Below, piece after piece: positions 60,480 to 64,000 of a stretch of 64,000 nt of DNA. Position 1 is the first letter of the stretch. Each line of letters opens with the position of its first letter. The stretch is from Saccharothrix sp. NRRL B-16314 (GTDB taxonomy: Bacteria; Actinomycetota; Actinomycetes; Mycobacteriales; Pseudonocardiaceae). The notes under the pieces are model-generated. The model was not told the origin of the DNA, made no database searches, and was given only the letters and a program-made list of their open reading frames with translations. The stretch lies in NCBI RefSeq assembly GCF_000716595.1, contig NZ_JNXC01000011.1:104981-168980 (forward strand). The letters are read 5' to 3'. Both the position numbers and the translations under genes were made by a program.

Positions 60480-61376
60480 TCAGGCCCGGTACGCGCCGGT
60501 CGCCGCCTCCAGCGCGGTGACGCACGCGGCGACGGCCGGATGTGCTCCGGCACCGCGCCGGTAGGCGATGCGGGTGCGCCGGTGGACGTCGAGCGGGAGC
60601 AGCCGGACGTCCGCGGGCGGGTGCGTCGCACCGAGTTCCGGAACCAGCGCGACACCCTGGCCGGCCGCGACGAGGGCGAGCACGGCGGTGAAGTCGTCGG
60701 CGTGGTGGCGAACCCTCGGCGTGAACCCGGCCGTCTGGCAGACCCTCAGCGCCACGGTGTGGCAGAGCGTGCCGGGGCTGCCCACTATCCACGCGGCCTC
60801 CCGGGCGTCGTCGACCGGATCGCCCGCCCTGTCGACCACTTCGTCCGCGGGCACGGCGAGGAACACCGTCTCGTCCAGCAGCGGCACCGAATCCACGCCG
60901 GGGTCGGGCTCGACCGGTGCGATGTCGTAGTCGTGCCACAGCGCCACGTCCAGGCGTCGATCGCGCAGCGCGTCCGGCATGTCGACGGGGTCCAGCTCGG
61001 TGACCATGAGGTCGAGCGTCGGGTGGTCACGCCCCAACGCGACGAGTGCGGCCGGCAGCAACGTGGGCACGGCGCTGGGGAACGCTCCGATGCGCACGGT
61101 CCCGGACAGGCCGGTGCGTGCGGCGGCCAACGTGGCGGACGCGGCTTCCAGAGCGGCGAGGACGGTCTCGGCGTGGTGGACCAGCGCCGTGCCGGCGGGT
61201 GTGAGGCTGACGCTCCGGCCGGTGTGCTCGAGCAGCGGCACGCCCGCTTCCCGTTGCAGCGCGGCGAGTTGCTGGGACACGGCGGACGGCGTGTAGGCGT
61301 GCGCCTGGGCCACCGCCGCGATGGTGCCCAAGCGGGCCAGGTCGCGGAGGAGCCGGAGGCGGCGGACGTCGAGCAT
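60480..61376 (-). CDS. LysR-family transcriptional regulator
   Basis: A 298-residue LysR protein. Residues 1-65 are the winged helix (RLRLLRDLARLGTIAAVAQAHAYTPSAVSQQLAALQREAGVPLLEHTGRSVSLTPAG), and the rest the two-lobed substrate-binding domain (TVRIGAFPSAVPTLLPAALVAL; VALVPELG). It is divergent from a DapA-family lyase gene with 71 bp between starts, where TTCTGTTGAGAA (61392-61403) is a small dyad. LysR proteins usually control the divergent gene with an inducer made by its pathway. Confidence 0.95.
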   Translation of the reverse strand: MLDVRRLRLLRDLARLGTIAAVAQAHAYTPSAVSQQLAALQREAGVPLLEHTGRSVSLTPAGTALVHHAETVLAALEAASATLAAARTGLSGTVRIGAFPSAVPTLLPAALVALGRDHPTLDLMVTELDPVDMPDALRDRRLDVALWHDYDIAPVEPDPGVDSVPLLDETVFLAVPADEVVDRAGDPVDDAREAAWIVGSPGTLCHTVALRVCQTAGFTPRVRHHADDFTAVLALVAAGQGVALVPELGATHPPADVRLLPLDVHRRTRIAYRRGAGAHPAVAACVTALEAATGAYRA

Positions 61377-61447
61377 CAGTTCAGCTTACGGTTCTGTTGA
61401 GAAATGTGCGCTGGTCCTTCACGGTCTGGGCGGGCAGGGTGCGGTTC

Positions 61448-62350
61448 ATGACGCTCACCGGTTTGTACGTCCCGCTGATCACGCCGTTCGACCGTTCCGG
61501 GGCGGTGGCCGTGGACGCGCTGGAAGCCCTGGCCAACGAGGTGTTGGACGCCGGGGCACGCGGTGTGGTCGCGCTGGGCACCACGGCGGAGGTGTCGTCG
61601 CTCACCGCCGCCGAACAGCAGCTGGTGATCGACGTGGCGGCCGGGGTGTGCCGGGCGCGCCAGGCCCGGTTGGTGGTCGGCGCGAACACCCCGCAGGCGC
61701 TGGAAGCGCTGGGCGACCGGGACGTCGTGGGGGCGCTCCACGTGGCGGCGCTGAGCGTGGTGCCACCGTTCGTGCGCCCCGGCGAGGACGGCGTGGTCGC
61801 CCACTTCACCCGACTCGCCGCCGACAGCCCCGTGCCGCTGGTCGTCTACGACATCCCGTACCGGACGGGCCAGTACCTGTCGGAGGCCACGCTGCGCCGC
61901 CTGGCCGCCGTGCCCGGTGTGGTGGGCTTGAAGTACGCGCCGGGCGGCATCAACGCCGACACCATCGGGCTGTTCGCCGACAAGCCGTCCGACCTGGCGA
62001 TCCTCGGCGGTGACGACACGTTCATCTCGCCGCTGCTGGCGTTGGGGGCCGACGGGGGCATCCTCGCCAGCGCGCACCTGGCCACGGCCGAGTTCGTCCG
62101 GCTGATCGACGCCTGGCACTCGGGCGACGTCACCACGGCCCGCATGGTCGGCGGTCGTCTGGGGGTCTTGTCGGCCGCGCTGTTCGCCGAGCCGAACCCG
62201 ACCGTGACCAAGGCCGTGCTGCACGCGCAGGGCCGCATCCCGACCCCTGACGTCCGCCTACCGCTGCTGCCCGCTCACCCGGACACCACGTCGGCGGCTC
62301 TGGACGCGCTCACCGCTGCCGAACGCCCGCTCGCCACACAGCGCGGGTGA
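61448..62350 (+). CDS. DapA/NAL-family aldolase (dihydrodipicolinate synthase-like)
   Basis: A 300-residue class I aldolase. The Schiff-base Lys is in [10 protein letters not shown], the catalytic Tyr in [11 protein letters not shown], and the pyruvate-binding loop reads [11 protein letters not shown], where true DapA has GTTGE. Pyruvate or a 2-oxo acid is therefore the likely substrate, but the exact reaction (dihydrodipicolinate synthesis, keto-deoxy-sugar cleavage or other) is open. The location next to a LysR gene favours a catabolic enzyme over housekeeping DapA. The ATG at 61448 has AGGGTG upstream. Its end overlaps hutI tail to tail by 41 bases. Confidence 0.9.
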   Translation: MTLTGLYVPLITPFDRSGAVAVDALEALANEVLDAGARGVVALGTTAEVSSLTAAEQQLVIDVAAGVCRARQARLVVGANTPQALEALGDRDVVGALHVAALSVVPPFVRPGEDGVVAHFTRLAADSPVPLVVYDIPYRTGQYLSEATLRRLAAVPGVVGLKYAPGGINADTIGLFADKPSDLAILGGDDTFISPLLALGADGGILASAHLATAEFVRLIDAWHSGDVTTARMVGGRLGVLSAALFAEPNPTVTKAVLHAQGRIPTPDVRLPLLPAHPDTTSAALDALTAAERPLATQRG

Positions 62351-63458
62351 GCGGCACGCCCGGTCGGTAGGCGAGGTGGGTGGTCGACGGCGCGTCGAGG
62401 ACGTGGACGTCGGCCCTGGCGCCCGGGGACAGGTGGCCGACGTCGTTGCGCCGCAGGGCTTTCGCGCCGTTCAGGGTCGCGGCGGTGACGGCTTCCTCGA
62501 TGGTCATGCGCATCTGGAGCACTGCCGTCGTTATGCAATACGCCATCGAGGTGGTGTACGAGCTGCCGGGGTTGCAGTTGCTGGCGAGGGCGACCGTCGC
62601 ACCCGCGTCGAGGAGCCGGCGGGCGGGCGGCAGGGATTGGCGCGTCGACAGGTCGCACGCCGGGAGCAGGGTGGCGACGGTGGACGAGCCGGCCAGCGCG
62701 TCGACGTCGGCGGAGGACAGGTAGGTGCAGTGGTCGACGCTCGCCGCGCCCACCTCGACCGCCAGCCGCACGCCCGGTCCCTCGCCCAACTGGTTGCCGT
62801 GGACCCGGAGCCCGAGGCCCTTGGCACGGGAGGCTTCCAGCACGGCCCGCGACTGGTCTTCGTCGAACGCGCCCTGCTCGCAGAACACGTCCGCCCACCG
62901 CACGTGCGGCGCGACGGCGTCGAGCATGTCGCCGATCACCAACGCCACGTACTCGTCGGCGTCCGCGCCCGGCGGCACCAGGTGCGCACCCAGGAAGGTG
63001 ACTTCATCGGCCACCCCGGCGGCGATCCGCGCCGATCGCACTTCGTCCACGACATTCAGCCCATAACCGGTCTTGGTCTCGATCGTGGTCGTGCCCTGCG
63101 ACACGGCCTCCGCGATGTGCCGTCGCAGGTTGTCTTCGACCTCCCGATCCGAAGCGGCCCGAGTCGCCCCGACCGTCACCGCGATACCGCCCGCGGTGTA
63201 CGACGTACCGGCCATGCGGGCTTCGAACTCGGCGGTCCGGTCACCGGCGAACAGCAGGTGGGTGTGGCTGTCCACCCACCCGGGCAGGACGGCGCGGCCT
63301 TCGACGTCGACCCGCGCGTCGGCGGCGGGCGCGGAGGTCGCGGGACCGACCCAGGCGACCAGACCGTCGGTGAAGACGAGCGCGGCGTCGGTCAGGCGAC
63401 CCAGCTCGGGGTCCTTGGTCGTCAACTCACCGATGCCGGTGATGAGGGTGCTCGTCAC
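62310..63458 (-). CDS. hutI: imidazolonepropionase
   Basis: About 382 residues of an amidohydrolase that opens 4-imidazolone-5-propionate in histidine degradation. Metal ligands and substrate residues are visible: [13 protein letters not shown] (HxH), [33 protein letters not shown] (His), and [16 protein letters not shown] (Asp position occupied by Asn-Cys-Asn-Pro as in HutI). The frame opens at a TTG at 63479; a GTG at 63458 gives the common [13 protein letters not shown] start and is preferred. hutH and hutU are not in the window, so the pathway is split or continues elsewhere. Confidence 0.94.
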   Translation of the reverse strand: MTSTLITGIGELTTKDPELGRLTDAALVFTDGLVAWVGPATSAPAADARVDVEGRAVLPGWVDSHTHLLFAGDRTAEFEARMAGTSYTAGGIAVTVGATRAASDREVEDNLRRHIAEAVSQGTTTIETKTGYGLNVVDEVRSARIAAGVADEVTFLGAHLVPPGADADEYVALVIGDMLDAVAPHVRWADVFCEQGAFDEDQSRAVLEASRAKGLGLRVHGNQLGEGPGVRLAVEVGAASVDHCTYLSSADVDALAGSSTVATLLPACDLSTRQSLPPARRLLDAGATVALASNCNPGSSYTTSMAYCITTAVLQMRMTIEEAVTAATLNGAKALRRNDVGHLSPGARADVHVLDAPSTTHLAYRPGVPLTRAVWRAGVRQR

Positions 63459-63774
63459 GACCGCACGAACCTGAGCCAAGCGACAGCGGGGAACGCCAAC
63501 GAACCGGCCTCGGTGCTGCCTTGGTTACCACCACCGCTGCGGCTGCTCTTCCGCCACTCCGCGCCGGTGAAGTCCACAGTGGACAAGGGGCCGCCTCTCA
63601 TTCGCACTCGGTGAGGACCTGCTCGACCAAGGCGACCGAATCCGCCGAGCCGAGCGCCCGGTCGAGCAGACGGTCGAACAGCAGCCTAGCCCGACCCAAC
63701 TTCCCGGGAATCCCGTCACCTGATCAGGCGAGTACGTGGATGTTCAGTTGTCCGGTCCGGTCCGGTCGTGGTGT
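63459..63774. other. 316-bp gap with a possible gene remnant
   Basis: No complete gene is visible. On the minus strand 63598-63723 is open and reads LLFDRLLDRALGSADSVALVEQVLTECE before a stop, which looks protein-like, but only a TTG could start it. It may be a remnant or a very small gene. The upstream region of hutI is included in this gap. Confidence 0.4.
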
Positions 63775-64000
63775 TCAGGCGGCGAGGGGCACCGGTGGTC
63801 GGTGGAGCAGGTTTTGTCGGGGCCTTTGGGCGGGGTCCACGTGACGCGGCGGGATGAACGCCGGAACACCACCGGTCATCGTGATCCGCCAACGCGAGTG
63901 ATGCACCAGGGAATGATGCGTGCGGCACAGGAGAACGAGGTTGCCCAGATCCGTGGCACCTCCTTCCGCCCAAAATGTGACGTGGTGCGCGTCGCACCAC
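63775..64000 (-). CDS. C-terminal part of a 13E12/DUF222-type HNH endonuclease (cut by window end)
   Basis: The last 74 codons of a gene whose start lies beyond the window. The frame reads WCDAHHVTFWAEGGATDLGNLVLLCRTHHSLVHHSRW, the HNH domain with CxxHH and CxxHH zinc/catalytic residues and an Asn in GNLVLLC. This is the C-terminal end of the multi-copy actinobacterial 13E12 repeat (DUF222) nucleases, often found in many paralogues. After the domain the sequence reads FIPPRHVDPAQRPRQNLLHRPP and stops. Function is presumed DNA cleavage. Confidence 0.88.
   Translation of the reverse strand, partial: WCDAHHVTFWAEGGATDLGNLVLLCRTHHSLVHHSRWRITMTGGVPAFIPPRHVDPAQRPRQNLLHRPPVPLAA

Overview
The window is very GC-rich, dense, and full of short gene overlaps (ATGA, GTGA), frequent GTG/TTG starts and apparently leaderless promoters. 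Gene content (a 2-oxoglutarate decarboxylase/dehydrogenase of the kgd type, PPE/EspG ESX genes, an AfsR/SARP regulator, a DasR-type operator, a subtilisin-inhibitor-like protein, a 13E12-type HNH nuclease) points to a filamentous actinomycete, most likely Pseudonocardiales (Saccharothrix, Actinosynnema or Lentzea type). It looks chromosomal. I found no tRNA, rRNA, CRISPR array, prophage or complete insertion sequence. All identifications are by reading; no searches were run.

Layout. 0-4.3 kb: two hypothetical proteins and a large AfsR/SARP-NB-ARC-TPR regulator. 4.4-7.3 kb: an ESX substrate/chaperone operon (small helical protein, PPE-like protein, EspG). 7.3-10.7 kb: an imine-reductase-like oxidoreductase behind a MerR-type promoter and a PAS-GGDEF-EAL protein with damaged catalytic signatures. 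10.7-15.8 kb: a methyltransferase/FAD-reductase pair like the tuberculostearic acid (10-methyl fatty acid) genes, divergent from an AidB-like acyl-CoA dehydrogenase plus crotonase. 16.0-22.4 kb: a branched-chain acyl-CoA operon (carboxylase beta, biotin-carboxylase alpha, acyl-CoA dehydrogenase), a secreted SGNH esterase and a TetR regulator, with matching operator-like palindromes at both the carboxylase and regulator promoters. 22.6-26.3 kb: a phospholipase A2/acyltransferase-3/DUF4383 fusion facing an acyltransferase-3 gene and an alpha/beta hydrolase. 26.3-28.1 kb: a two-component system. 28.3-33.7 kb: a dre-controlled GH18 chitinase, a Gfo/Idh oxidoreductase, an FAD monooxygenase and an SSI-like inhibitor. 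33.9-37.4 kb: an ABC1/UbiB kinase and a palindrome-controlled membrane protein/winged-helix/glutathione peroxidase operon. 37.6-40.9 kb: glycine-riboswitch-controlled gcvH-sdaA and divergent ald. 41-48 kb: two small proteins, an ABC transporter with a Gln/Tyr-rich tail, and a full-length ABC exporter. 48-51 kb: TetR plus FAD monooxygenase and a split ArsR/AHSA1 pair. 51.4-58.4 kb: kgd, a DUF6104-type small gene, a fused ArsR-AHSA1 gene, a tandem-duplicated segment carrying a DUF3800-like gene, and an aldo/keto reductase. 58.6-64 kb: an O-antigen-ligase-like membrane protein with a secreted partner, LysR and a DapA-family lyase, hutI, and the end of an HNH nuclease gene.

The strongest unexplained signals are: (1) three arrays of an exact 22-bp-period repeat at 7.3, 10.6 and 22.5 kb, with a conserved order of two sub-types; (2) the PLA2-acyltransferase-DUF4383 fusion and its opposing acyltransferase, a possible phospholipid remodelling locus with a very long antisense ORF overlap; (3) a tandem duplication at 55.3-57.6 kb in which the same flanks enclose different cargo (ArsR-AHSA1 versus DUF3800-like); (4) the ArsR-AHSA1 fusion that still carries a Shine-Dalgarno and ATG at the domain junction.
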